Origin: Deinandra increscens subsp. villosa
Taxonomy: Eukaryota > Streptophyta > Magnoliopsida > Asterales > Asteraceae
Assembly: GCA_039602395.1 (NCBI GenBank)
Contig: JBCNJP010000017.1
Span: forward strand, 90,656,182-90,720,181
DNA: 64,000 nucleotides
Direction of reading: 5' to 3'
Shown here: positions 9,265 to 20,034 of the stretch, piece by piece
Layout: each line of letters begins with the position of its first letter
How positions within the stretch are numbered: position 1 is the first letter of the stretch
Position numbers and translations under genes: made by a program
Notes under the pieces: model-generated
What the model saw: the letters and a program-made list of their open reading frames with translations, nothing else
What the model was told of the DNA's origin: nothing
Database searches by the model: none

Positions 9265-10956
9265 TAATATTTTCCCCATATATTGATTCTTATAAACATT
9301 TTATGAAGGTTCATTTGGTGACACTTTTGGAGAATATAAACTATCGAGACTACAAAAAGAAGAGGAAAAGAAGCGATTCAAGGTAGTTTATTGTGTCTTC
9401 TTTGGGTAAGGTAAACTGGTCAGGCAGTTATGTAACGTGTTGAAATAGGCCACTTTACTATGGGTTGACCTGCAAACAAATTTTTTCTTCATATTAGTCT
9501 TTTTTTAATAAATAACTGATGCATTAGTTATGATTACACTTGTCAATAAAACGATTTAGTAGGTAAAATAGAAGGGATAGACTTGGGGCGATTTTTGGCT
9601 AGTACTTTCTAGTTTGTTTGACAACCTTTTGACATGTTCCTTTTTTAGCTAGTATTTTATGATCTGGTACCTTGGTATGAAACTTGGGGTGTTTTTCTTC
9701 TTTTGTGGTAGATGTTTTTCCCGTTTGCGGAATAAAAATTTCCAATGTCTTTCACATTTCTGTTATATGTGAAGAAATAAAACTTTATGTATGGTATCCA
9801 AACGGTTTGCCCCTAGTTTTTCTTTGTCGAGTAATAATTGGATTATTTTTATTATGTGATTTAGTGAGAATATATGTACTTTGACTTTTCATATAAGTCA
9901 ACTCTTTAATGTGGTGGCTTGTGGTCAGCTCAGCTGCAATGGAATTAAAATCAGTATCGTTAGGTAGTGAGTCCATTTTCCATCACATAAATGAAACAGA
10001 AAAGTTTAATTTTTTTTAATATATATCATTCCTTGTTTTTAACTCCCATCATATATGAGTTCTCATTTATATGATATGATAATCTGAATTTGTAAAGTTA
10101 CCGTGAACATAATCAAAGATTTTCAACTTGATAGTCTTATAGACTTCTAGTTATATTGATTGGGCCCTTTGTTGTGTTACAGATGAACCCGGACACTGAT
10201 TTGTAAGTAAATTATTACTTGAGTTGACCCTCCTATCGGGTCTGGTCAAGGAGGTCAGAAGATCAGATGACAAATTACTTCTTGTTGATACAGAGCTAAA
10301 TTCTTCATGCTGAAGAAAAGGAATATAAAACTAGTTATAGTTATTTCCTTGAAGCTTTTAAGGCCTTTAATCTTAAATCTTGTTGCTCATCTTTTTAATC
10401 AGCACCGCGACTCAAGTCGCTTACATGATATCGAACTCACTAATCCATAGACTCAGATACACCCACCTTCAATGCCTCCTGTAGCGAGGAGCTCTTAATC
10501 TTAGTTGTCGTGCACCTCTGCCGAACTTGTAAAATGGTTAGCTCTACACATCCCTCCATTTTTAAACAAGATAACTTAATTCCTTGATATAGATATCAAA
10601 AACCTTGTTTGCAATGCTCTTTAGTAACACACTATTACCAATTTTTTTTTGTGTTTTATTATCATTTAGAAAAATTAATCACCTTTGAATTCATTGATCA
10701 TACCTTTCATGTGTAAGCACAATGAGACCCTCTGTTCCCACAAAAAAAATGATCTTTTATGAGTAAGCTGGTGACAAAGTCTGAATTTTTTATTTTTTTT
10801 TTGTCTCCTAAATTTGAATTTAGACAAAGAGGAAAAATAAGGGGGGTATCGTTGGAAAGTATGGTAAGCGTTTTTCCTGTCTCTTTTACCATCACTGCAT
10901 TTTATTTTATGTTTCAGTTTGTAGAACTATATTGAAAGATACAATGCTTTTGCAGT
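9265..10956. other. Unassigned, intron-like A/T-rich sequence
   Basis: No supported gene. A short exon-like frame at about 9301-9384 (YEGSFGDTFGEYKLSRLQK) is followed by a GTAGTT donor-like site, and a CAG|ATGAAC...GTAAGT miniature exon-like pattern sits at about 10180-10205. With the phospholipase C fragment at 12150 these could be traces of a decayed gene, but none matches a family I can name. Confidence 0.4.
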
Positions 10957-10964
10957 TTTGTAGT

Positions 10965-11971
10965 TAGGGCCGAGTATCGGGCCGACCTGGACCGGAACCG
11001 GACCAGACCCGTAAAACCGTGAAACCGCAAACCTCCTAAAATTGAGAACCGGAACCGGAATCGAAATCCGTGAAAACGGTCCAGGTCGGTTCGTTTTTCA
11101 CAATTTAACGGGCCAGGTTAGCGGTTCTGATGCTTGGACCCGCGAAATTTGTTAATTACATAAATCGATGAACTATGGTGAAGAATTAACTGTGAATATG
11201 TGATAACTCATATATCACAAAAATGTACTTTTCTTAGTTTCATCATAATTCATATATCATCACAGTTTATAATGCATTTTTGTTAGTTTCATCAGTAATA
11301 AATCACTGGAATACATATATGTTACTTGCGTCCCTCGTTTGTATTTTATTTCACAATCCATTTATTTAATTTAAAGACAATCACTACACTTTAAAGAGAA
11401 TTAAAACCTTACATATATGATATTTACATGTTATATATGTAAATATTTCTTACAATCGGTTTTGCGGTTCCTAATGTTGATCAATTCAATCAAGTAATAC
11501 ACTAATACATATAAGGTGAGGACATACCGATAGAGATTGAGATTATAGATGACGATGATGATGCCATAGTCATGATCTTCCTCTTCCCTTTAGATGTCTT
11601 CTATTGATGGATTTTGTGACTAAAGAGAATAGTGTATGTGGTGGTGTTGTTTATGTTCTCTAGTCATATATTTATAAGACATCAAAGGGCAAGAGACCTT
11701 TCATATTATGTCATTATTCCCATCAAATAATGACTATATTAATAAGGACTTTATGTCATACATTAATAAGGACTTTATATGACTTAATATCATTTTGGTA
11801 GTTATTAACAAATGATCCCAAAGGACACATTCATGTAGGTATATTTCCAACACCTAACGGGTTTTGAACCGGACCGACCCGCGAATCGGCCCGGTATATA
11901 ATTTCACGGGTTTCACGGGCCGGTCCACACGGGTCTAACGGGTCTCACGGGTCGGTTTCTGCGCACCCCTA
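10965..11971. mobile_element. Non-autonomous hAT element (1,007 bp)
   Basis: Flanked by a perfect 8-bp TSD, TTTGTAGT (10957-10964 and 11972-11979). The ends are TAGGGCCGAG and GCGCACCCCTA, a typical hAT TAGGG...CCCTA pair. Subterminal regions on both sides are packed with ACCGG, CCGGAACCGG and ACGGGT repeats, as in hAT transposase-binding regions. The A/T-rich middle has no coding capacity. The end type matches the element at 59130-59935. Confidence 0.9.
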
Positions 11972-12149
11972 TTTGTAGTGCATTTAGATCTCTTAAAATC
12001 TAATATTCAAAGAAAAGGACCACTAAGATATTGTGATGACTTGGTTATCAAATGACGTATAGTTCATTGATGGACTGATGCCTGACTTAGCTGTATGTTT
12101 CAACAGTATTATATGCCTTATATTGTTTTACACTTTCTACCTTCTCCAG

Positions 12150-12330
12150 GTACCTGTTATGGTGCTAGTTTGAATTGCATGGGTATGATATAACTGATGA
12201 TAAAATGGAAAGAATGAAAGCAATCCCAGCATGGAATGAAGAATTTTAATTCCGGTTAACAGTCCCAGAACTAGCTATTCTTCGAATTGAATTTCACGAG
12301 TATAACATGACAGAAAAAGATGATTTTTGC
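12150..12330 (+). pseudogene. Phosphoinositide phospholipase C, C2-domain fragment
   Basis: After a polypyrimidine tract and CTCCAG (an acceptor-like site near 12150), the frame reads DKMERMKAIPAWNEEF, a TAA, then FRLTVPELAILRIEFHEYN and MTEKDDF. This is the characteristic C2 segment of plant PI-PLC enzymes, which cleave phosphatidylinositol lipids at the plasma membrane. The C2 domain binds membrane and calcium and sits at the enzyme's C-terminus. Only this exon-sized piece remains, with a stop in the middle, and the X and Y catalytic domains are absent. It then runs into TATATATA. A gene remnant or a captured fragment; the family call is fairly firm, the origin open. Confidence 0.7.
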
Positions 12331-12479
12331 TATATATATATTTGTAACGTTTGTTTTAAATTCTATAACTTTGTAACTTTGTTAGTATGAAATGCATTGT
12401 TTTGCTATATATATGAAATGTGTTATTTTATTTTGTATCATGAGGCTAACTGTCATTTAATGTGGAAATTAGTAATTTT

Positions 12480-12690
12480 TTTTAAAACAATAAAAAATAA
12501 ATCATGACACGCAAGATGTCATAATCAAATGACACAAAAATGCATGTCACTTACAACATGACGCGCAATTTTGCGCGTCATAAATGCGTTCATAAATGTG
12601 TATCATAAGAAAATGACGCGCAAATGCCCGTCATCTATACCCCTTTATGACGCGCATTGCATGTCATAAATGACTTTTTTTGTAGTAGTG
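12480..12690. mobile_element. CACTA-type element end with GACGCGCA repeats
   Basis: Ends in TTTTTTTGTAGTAGTG (12690), the reverse complement of the CACTACTACAAAAAA terminus of plant CACTA elements. Inward lie repeated TGACGCGCA/ATGACATGCA units in both orientations, including a palindrome with 11-bp arms and a 2-base spacer (12558-12581), as in CACTA subterminal binding repeats. The opposite CACTA end is not visible, so the element is truncated or diverged. From 12691 to about 12985 nothing is recognisable. Confidence 0.65.
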
Positions 12691-12985
12691 TAATAGTGGG
12701 GTTTCATCATAGCATGAATCAACATGATACAATAATGGTGGACGAAAAACTCATGTAATCAATATGTGTACGATTATCTACTATGTCAATCATGATAAAA
12801 GATGATACGAATTCTCCCCCAAAAGTATTTTAAAAAGTTTAAAAGAGAGGCCATGAGACTCACCTGATCAAGGCGAATCTAGATGATATGATACCGAAAC
12901 GTGTAACCTAGTCGTGTTCTAAAATAAATATAAGACAACTTAAGGTCTGATAGATTGGGTCGACATCTATGTCTCCAACTAATGT

Positions 12986-14058
12986 TTGTCAAGTCTTGAC
13001 TTTGGTAACCCGTTAGTATTGTTGGTAATTACTCGCCATAATAGATATAATGGAGCACGAAGCAACAGAAGTTGGATCGAATCATCTAGTGATTTTGAGC
13101 GTACCATCGGGTACCGTCTGGGTAAGGCTAATGTGGTAGCTGATGCCCTAAGCCATAAGGGAAACGAAGCCGAAGTGTATTCGGGCTTTGCAGCTAACAA
13201 TTCATCTTGAGTTGCCAGATTGAATCAGGAATACTCAGTTTGTGACGCTAAAGGATGAGAACTGGGAGTCGGAAATTCCTGCTCAAACTCTAGGACTCCT
13301 GTTAAGGACTTACCTGGGTTATCTGGAGTGTAATTAGGGATGTCCCTTGCCGTTGGTGGAGTTTTCCTATAGCAGCTGCTATTGCTGTAGCGTTAGATCA
13401 ACACCGTTTGAGATTTTTCTTGGCTGTAGCTGCTGATCACAAACCTGCTATGATAGGGGTGGGTGATAGTCAGCTTACCAAGTTTGAGTATGTTCGCAAA
13501 TCAACCGGGAAGGCTGTTTGGATGCGAAGTCGCATAGCAGCTGCTCGCATTTGGTAGAAATCCTATGTCGATAAGCTTATCAAACCGTTGGAATTCAGGA
13601 TTGAGGTTGAACTCTTCTAAGAGTCTCGCTTTGGAAATGGTTAATCATTTCGAGAAACGAGGAGAGCTAAACCCCAGGTGTGGTGGATTGTCCGAGAATG
13701 TTGAATGTAGTGGTTTCGAAATTTAGAGATCGAATCTTTCAGAGGAGCTGAGCAGCGTGCATAATCGATGTATCTAATGAATGCCTGTTGAGCGAGCCGT
13801 TTGTAGTCCACGCGGGAAGGTGGAAGATGACAAGCAATTGCGTCCCATAAGGAAACTAGTGGAGATAATGAATCGTAAAGTTAAATGACTCAAGCAAGAT
13901 AAGATTTCGATGGTTAAAGTTCGGTGGAACTTGAAGTGGTACCTGAGTTTATCTGAGAACGCGAGAATCAGACGATGCGTATTATTCAAGTTAGCCGCGA
14001 CGACAAACGACGATAACTCTTAAATTTCGGGACGAAATTTTCTTAAAGAAGGGGATGA
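12986..14058 (+). pseudogene. Ty3/gypsy pol relic (RNase H end, integrase C-terminus)
   Basis: Heavily decayed. RNase H end: GYRLGKANVVADALSHK, the conserved gypsy motif, near 13100-13160. Integrase tail traces follow in several frames: TPFEIF (about 13400), KSYVDKLIKPLEFRIEVE (about 13560-13610), EKRGELNPR (about 13650). A chromodomain-like end then reads IMNRKVK, stop, LKQDKISMVKVRWN (about 13865-13930). The end is TTTCGGGACGAAATTTTC and the purine tract AAAGAAGGGGATGA directly before an LTR start at 14059. The order fits the 3' end of a Tekay/Del-type chromovirus. Many stops and shifts. Confidence 0.75.
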
Positions 14059-14290
14059 TGTGAGAACCCGGGAAAAATCAATGCGAGAAATCTAAAACTT
14101 TTATGAGAACTAGAAAATTTTTCTCTTACTTTTGAATAAACTACAAAAACTTATATCTTTACGGTTAAGTAAAGTGCAAATGTTATTTTACTGTCAAGTA
14201 AAATGTTATAACTTGATTTCTCACTATTTGCAATGGAGTTGGAACTGTTAACTTGTGCTGTTAAGCTTACAAAACTTACACTTTTGGAAA
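14059..14290 (+). mobile_element. LTR fragment (start only)
   Basis: TGTGAGAACCCGGG follows the purine tract and marks the start of the 3' LTR of the pol relic. After about 230 bp it is interrupted by the terminal bases of a second gypsy element (TTTTCGGGACAAAAATTC, AACAAGGGGAGGA at 14328-14340). Confidence 0.6.
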
Positions 14291-14341
14291 CATGGTTGCG
14301 ATCTTAATTTTCGGGACAAAAATTCTCTAACAAGGGGAGGA

Positions 14342-17013
14342 TGTGACAATCCAGCCCTTTGTGTGGGACCGAGCCTTAGAAACGGATAAAAGCTGATAAA
14401 ACCGGCAAGTTGGGAGTCGCGTATATTGGCGTAGTATGTCAATTAAGGTATTAGAAGAGTCTAGTAGCCTTAAAACACTTCACAAACATCACACACAAGT
14501 TGGAGTCTCGAAACATTGGTGATTAACTGAAAACTGCTAAATATTGTGTATTATGTGCAAACTGTTATGTGAAATTAATTGCGCAACCGTAAATTTTTAT
14601 ATGGCATGTTGATACTTGATTTTATTGGATTTGATGTGATAAAAATGATGGTGAATTGAAAATGGAAGAAAACGTTGAAAACCATGACAAAAAACGCGAA
14701 AAACTGACAAAATGGGTTGCGGTCAACAAAAGTCAAAAGGGTTGCCAGAAGGGAGGCTCTAGGCGTATCGCCTAGAGCTACCTGAGGTTCCAAGCGATAC
14801 GCCTGGAACCTAGTTTCCAGCAGAAACCCTAATTTCCACTATTTAAGCACTTGTAGCCACCACCATTTCGTTATCTCACTTCCAGACGTATCCTCAGCCC
14901 CATTTTCGACCTTAAACCTATTCATACTCATTCATCATCAAGATCCAAGCTTTCTTTCAAGATTCAAGCCCCGATTTCATCCTCTCTCATCCTACATCAT
15001 TTGGTATGTGTTTTCTCATGTTTTGCTTGTGTTTAAGTTGCCAAGATCCAAGCTTATTGATGGATCTAGATCTGAGCTATGACTGTTCGATGATATCTAG
15101 TATAGATCTAGTGATTTGGATAGAAAAGAATGCATCTTTTGATCAAAAATATGGCTTTTATGCATAATATTATGATATGAGCTAGATCTAGGATTTTTCA
15201 TGGAAAATCATGCATGCATGTGGATAAAGGTTGATGATTTGTGCCAGATCTATGTTGTAATGACTTGATAATGATAGATCTAGGGTTGATGATGTATAAA
15301 GTTGTTGGCTTTGTGTGAGATCTAGATTGAAAACATGATTTCGGTTGCCATGCATGCAAGATCTTGAATAAAAGCACATGATTGGTGTTAGATCTACTAT
15401 ATGGGTGTGAAATCTAGGTTATTAGATGCATGATGATGTATAAAGTTGTGAACTTGATGATCAAATGCATGTTGATTATTTTATAAAAGTTATTTACGTG
15501 AAAATATGATGAGAATGGCTAATTAGGGCAAGATAGCAAGCATGTATGTGATTAGGAATCCTTGTTATGACTTGAAATATGCTAAGTGATGATCTATATG
15601 ATTTATATGTGTTGATGATGATGTGTAATCATGAAATAAGCTTACGTGTGATAAATATATATTTATCAGAAAATAAATAAATCGAAAAAACGCATGATTA
15701 TGAGCATGAGATTATTTGACTATGTGTTTGCATGACATAAATCAAATTGATTATGAGTTATACAGGTATATAAGTCCTAAGTCTCCTACCTCGGTGGGAA
15801 TGACAAGACTTTGTACGATTGCCCCGTCGATCGTACATCGTATACGCGGGATAAGGTTATAATGAATTGTGACATTTTAACAATTGCCATGACGTAGCGT
15901 GTTATATGTGATATACGTGTTAGGAAACATGTTAGAAAACCTAAATCAATCACCAATGTGTACTCGAGTCCACTTATCTATTGTCCGCGTGTTATCGGGA
16001 CGGTTAGTCCACACAGTCAACACTAACACTGTTATGTGTCATAGGTGAAGTCTAGGAAGATTCACGTCAGTTGTTCAAGCATTGATTATTGGATTACTAA
16101 ATTGCACCCTAAGGTGAGTTCATGGCCCCGTTTTTACTTGTTTTACTTTTGGAGGGAGAAGACATGTGGTAACGTTTTCATTTTTATAAACACTCTTTTA
16201 GGTAATATACTACATTGTGACCATAGCGAAGTTCAATTTGCCAATTCATAAAAGTCCTTCTATATAGTACCACGAATATCGGGTTTGATAGCGGGGAAAT
16301 ATTTAGTAGATCTACTAGGTCTGACAAGCCCTGGCTCGGCTAGTCGCTCTAGCCCCACTTTCCACCTAGGAAGTGGAGACAAGTATTATATTGTCCTAAG
16401 AATTTTCACTCATTGCTCGGCAAAGGCATGAGAGGGAAGGCAGTTCATTCAGTCAAGCAGTGGGTACAAGGCGCTATTGGGTTTGGGTTAGGTATCCAAG
16501 GGTATATTAGCGTGGGATCGGTATCCTGCTTTTGATTAGATCTGGTTGATGCTAATGGTATCTGGTTGATGCTAATAGGTTAACTTACTGTTCTGATAAT
16601 TATTTATTCAACTGTTTCAATTAAACTTTGTGAACTTAACAACCTCGTGTTCACAGTTTTCAGCATGTTTTTCTCAGGTCCTTAGGAGCAAGCTAAGGAT
16701 CACGTTTAGGAATCGTGGTTCATTCATAACCTTGCATGTTTGGTTAAACATTCAAACTATTGGGCGCCGTGTGCGCGTTAAACTTTTTGAAACTTTGTAT
16801 GTTTGTTTTACGTTTTTGCAAATGGTTTTTCATGACTTGTTAAATGCTTCCGTACTGAAACTGTTTATGATAAATGTTATAGATTTCAAACTTTGAACTT
16901 TTAAATGGTTTGCGTGTGCATATAGTATGTTCGGTGTGTCTGGTGACTCAGATCCTGGTAGGTCACACCTCCGAATTGGTGGTGCCCCGAGGGCGGATTT
17001 TGGGGGTGTGATA
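14342..17013 (+). mobile_element. Long gypsy-type LTR (2.67 kb, Tekay/Del-like)
   Basis: Begins TGTGACAATCC directly after a purine tract (AACAAGGGGAGGA), so it is a 3' LTR whose internal part is reduced to about 45 bp. A TATA-like TATTTAAGC lies at 14840, with two strong hairpins just upstream. Downstream are splice-like and CAGGTGAGTTCATGG motifs typical of these long LTRs, and the end is GGATTTTGGGGGTGTGATA (17013; a TGTGACA end with one C-to-T change would be canonical). At 17014 the sequence switches to the gag start of a minus-strand copia, so this unit inserted into that element. Short ORFs inside are not coding. Confidence 0.65.
14756..14811 (+). promoter_or_regulatory. Twin hairpins upstream of the LTR TATA box
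   Basis: Hairpin 1: GCTCTAGGCG, TAT, CGCCTAGAGC (14756-14778), perfect 10-bp arms. Hairpin 2: AGGTTCCAAGCG, ATA, CGCCTGGAACCT (14785-14811), 12-bp arms with one mismatch. The loops share the same core, GGCGTATCGC and its reverse complement, while the outer arms differ. They lie about 30-85 bp before TATTTAAGC. Confidence 0.7.
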
Positions 17014-17884
17014 GCTAGAACTGCTATTTCGAAATTCACCCATTATGAATGATGTACGAAAATAGAAGAAAACAGTTATCTAACGCAAGGGTGAATAAGT
17101 AAAATAGTTGTTTAAAAGAAAACAGTAGCCAAAGCTCTGATACCATTTGTAGGATCATGGTTTAACACTTATTAAAGCTTTACAAGATTTTACTTAATAG
17201 TTAGACCAGGTGGAAACAAGTCTTTACTAAACTCTTTGCAAAACTAATTAAAGTACTGAACAATTATGTAAGGTAAGTACCAACACTTGATATTGAATAA
17301 TACAACAATATATTGATATGCTTGATGAAAATGGAAGAGCGCTTGTAAAACAGAGAGTACAAGTAATATATATATAGTGCTAAGAAATCAAGGAGAACAT
17401 AATGCAGCAAGTAGGGGGAAACAATTCTTAATTGTTGACACTAAAAATAAAGAAGTTGATTCAGTAGCATGAGCTGCAATAAGGGCCTTGATTTATCTAC
17501 GATCATCTTGATCGCTAATCTATGATACATGAACTTATATGATTACAAATATATATTAAACTAAGCTATAAAGTATTTCGATGGCTGGCGGGAAACATAG
17601 CAACTTGAGTCTTCTGACACAGATAATCTTTGTCGGGTCAAGTGGTTGAAGTCAACTTGTCAGAGATAACTCTCCTTATTGAGATAACTCGAGTTATGTA
17701 GGACTACCACTTTTATCGAGATAATTCTGGTCTTTCGAGATATGTTCTCCTCCGAGATAATATTTAGTTACTTCAGACCAGTTAGGTCGTTCAAGATAAC
17801 TATTATCTCGGGTCTTCGATTTCTTCCGAGATAACTGAGATCCGCCGAATCAACATCAGAACTTGGAGAATTTAATTCCTTACA
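17014..17884 (-). mobile_element. 5' end of a minus-strand Ty1/copia: LTR, PBS, gag start
   Basis: On the minus strand: an LTR of 737 bp (17884 to 17148; ends TGTAAGG and CCTACA), two bases, then TGGTATCAGAGC (17145-17134), the primer-binding site for initiator tRNA-Met, a leader, and ATG at 17043 opening MGEFRNSSSS. After ten codons the frame is cut by the gypsy LTR at 17013. The rest of the element is not recognisable in the window. Within the LTR lies an array of GAGATAAC (plus strand). The order of PBS, leader and ATG makes the orientation firm. Confidence 0.8.
17663..17835. repeat. Array of GAGATAAC motif in a copia LTR
   Basis: GAGATAAY or a one-base variant starts at 17663, 17681, 17718, 17737, 17754, 17793 and 17828, plus an inverted copy at 17802-17809. 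Direct-copy spacings are 18, 37, 19, 17, 39 and 35, i.e. one or two steps of about 18-19 bp. It sits near the 5' end of the minus-strand LTR, where the promoter-upstream (U3) region should be. Confidence 0.75.
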
Positions 17885-18199
17885 CCATCTCTCACGCGGC
17901 TCGTGAACAATCTATTTATCATCATTAATTCGACGTTTTTATCAATAATCATACAAAAAATTGAAAGCCACTACTACCTTCCATTAGTTTATACAAAGGC
18001 AATTTCGACACCTATTTTTAATAACATTTTGTGGTTGTACTTACGTATCAGTTTTTTTTTTCTTTATTATTTTTGCTTAAAGTTGTTACACGTCATTTTG
18101 TATTTGTGTTTAATGAAACTATTTTTATACCAGCATTATACCTACCGTAACACACAGTAATATCTCCATATTCAATGTCATGCTCTGCAAACATATGAC
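17885..18199. other. Unassigned A/T-rich sequence
   Basis: Flank of the copia LTR. The 85-codon frame here is A/T-rich, Leu/Phe/Tyr-heavy and without family features; I see no gene. Confidence 0.5.
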
Positions 18200-18202
18200 T
18201 TA

Positions 18203-18580
18203 GGTTGTATTTGGCGCACTAGGTGATAAGCTAGCTGCTAGCTGATAAACTATAAGCTAGCTGATAAAAAACAACGTTTGGTAAAAACTAGCTGATAAAC
18301 TAACTGAAATATATAAAATGACATAAAAGTACATGTGTATAAATAAATTAAAATTTAAAAACAAAATATAAGTAATTTTTTAGGGAAGTGTAAATCTGAA
18401 AATATTATAAAAGCTAGTTGAAATGCTACTACAGCTAGCTTTTCAAAAGCTAGCTTATAAGATAGCTTATAAGCTAGCTTTTTGACGTTACCGAACGAGG
18501 CTTTTTAAAAAAACTAGCTTTTTTAAAAAGCCCCGTTTGGTAACGTCAAAAAGCTAGCTTATGGCACGCCAAACACGACC
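18203..18580. mobile_element. Tourist-like MITE (378 bp) with internal foldback
   Basis: Flanked by TTA on both sides (18200-18202, 18581-18583), the PIF/Harbinger target. Terminal inverted repeats: GGTTGTATTTGGCG against GGTCGTGTTTGGCG. GCTAGCTTATAAG-type repeats fill both subterminal parts. Near the right end is a separate inverted repeat with 44-bp arms (18469-18512 and 18519-18562, two mismatches, 6-base loop). No coding capacity. Confidence 0.85.
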
Positions 18581-18689
18581 TTAGCCCCTTAAAAAAACAT
18601 TAAAAATCGGTCCTAGTTCCTAAAAGGCTAGGTGATAATCGCTTGCTCCCTTATATACAAAAGTAGAACTTTAAACTACTTCGTTATCT

Positions 18690-19659
18690 TCCGTAAGTTT
18701 CCGAGCACTTGGTCGAGGATTATGAAAAGTTGTGAGAGATGTTTTTCTTCTAATTATCTTCCAGACAATGTGCTTCGAAAAAATGTTGGTTGTGGGAACG
18801 ATACTCGATTTTGGAGTGATGTTTGGGTGGATGATCAACCGCTCTCTATTCGTTTCCTTTGGATTTTTAATCTCGTGATTTTAGAAATGGTAATCATTGG
18901 AATTGGTCTTGGATGAGGCAAATCCATAGCGGGGCGGAAGAAGAACAATTCGATTCTTTTTTGGAAAGGATGGCTAATGTCTCTCTTGCTAATGGCGAGG
19001 ATCAATGGGTTTGGAGCCTTGATGGGATTAGTGATTTTTCGGTGAAAGCGGTTCGCAAGCACGTCGATGACAAATAAATACTTACCGACGGGTGTTCATG
19101 AGACGAGGTGGGAGAGGTATGTTCCCAAGAAAGTTAATATCACCGTGTGACGCCTTTATTGGATCGGTTACCGACTAGATTTAACCTCTCCTTGCGTGGT
19201 TTTAATCTAGACTATATTATGTGCCCTTTATGCAACAATCGTCCGGAAACCGTCAACCATATTTTCGGCGATTGTCTTCTTTTTGTCAAACTTTTGAGAA
19301 GAATTGGTGTTTAGTTAAATGTGAGTTGGGATGATCATGCTTCTCTTCATGACACTTTAATGCAAATCGACAATTTGAAAGTGTCTAAGGCAAAGAAAGA
19401 GGTGATGAGTACGATTATTTTTACATCTTGGCTGTTCATGTGGAAAACTCGTAACAACACGATTTTTCATTCGGGTAAAGAGCAGAACGGCAACATCTTT
19501 GATACTATCGTCTTATTTTCTTTTGTGTGGTTTTCGTCTAGAAACAATAGTACTTTGATTCGTTGGTCGGATTGGATGAATAATCCCCTTTTATTTTTGT
19601 AATTTCGCTCTAATTTGAGCTTTCAATACAATTACTGCCGTTCCAAAAAAAAAAAAAAG
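18690..19659 (+). mobile_element. 5'-truncated LINE, 3' end of ORF2
   Basis: Flanked by a 13-bp TSD, TACTTCGTTATCT (18677-18689 and 19660-19672), and ends in a 14-A tail. The broken frame contains the post-RT region and zinc-binding (zf-RVT) domain: NVGCGNDTRFWSDVWV, WSLDGISDFSVKAV, then WRLLLDRLPTRFNLSLRG, MCPLCNNRPETVNHIFGDC with the Cys/His set, and the terminal helix region to the stop at 19600. Several frameshifts (for example near 18850 and 19140). RT and endonuclease domains are absent because of 5' truncation, as is usual for LINE insertions. Confidence 0.92.
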
Positions 19660-19764
19660 TACTTCGTTATCTGACTTTCAATTGGCTAGAATCCCTTACT
19701 TGAACGAAAACATATGCCAGAACCTCAAAGCGTAGATAAACCTGCATTAATGTAGTAAGGTACA

Positions 19765-20019
19765 AACTACTAGGACTTGTCCTAGTGGTTACCCCCTCGG
19801 CTCTTAGGGCTTTGGCCACTATGTGACCCAGGTTCTAATCCAAGGGGAGGCAGTTTTACCCCATGTGGTCCCAGGAGGGGGTTTCTGCCAGGAGAAAGCT
19901 TCAGGAGGGGGTGTCTTGGTTCTCACAAAGGTCCGAGTAATCGACCTTGGACATAGCCCCGCAAGGGTAGGTTTACATGTGAGACCAAGGTCGCCTGATC
20001 GATGTCGTTCCAAAAAAAA
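19765..20019 (+). mobile_element. tRNA-derived SINE (255 bp)
   Basis: Flanked by a 15-bp TSD, ATGTAGTAAGGTACA (19750-19764 and 20020-20034). A pol III box A-like TAGTGGTTACCCCC lies near the start and a box B-like GGTTCTAATCC about 60 bp later, then a GGAGG-rich body and a 3' end CGTTCC followed by A9. The four overlapping short ORFs here are not coding. The 3' end CGTTCC-An matches that of the LINE 105 bp upstream. Confidence 0.88.
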
Positions 20020-20034
20020 ATGTAGTAAGGTACA

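Noticed and set aside
9301..10205. Exons of a functional phospholipase C gene leading to 12150
   Set aside because: The exon-like pieces do not match PI-PLC segments I know, and no catalytic X or Y domain is present.
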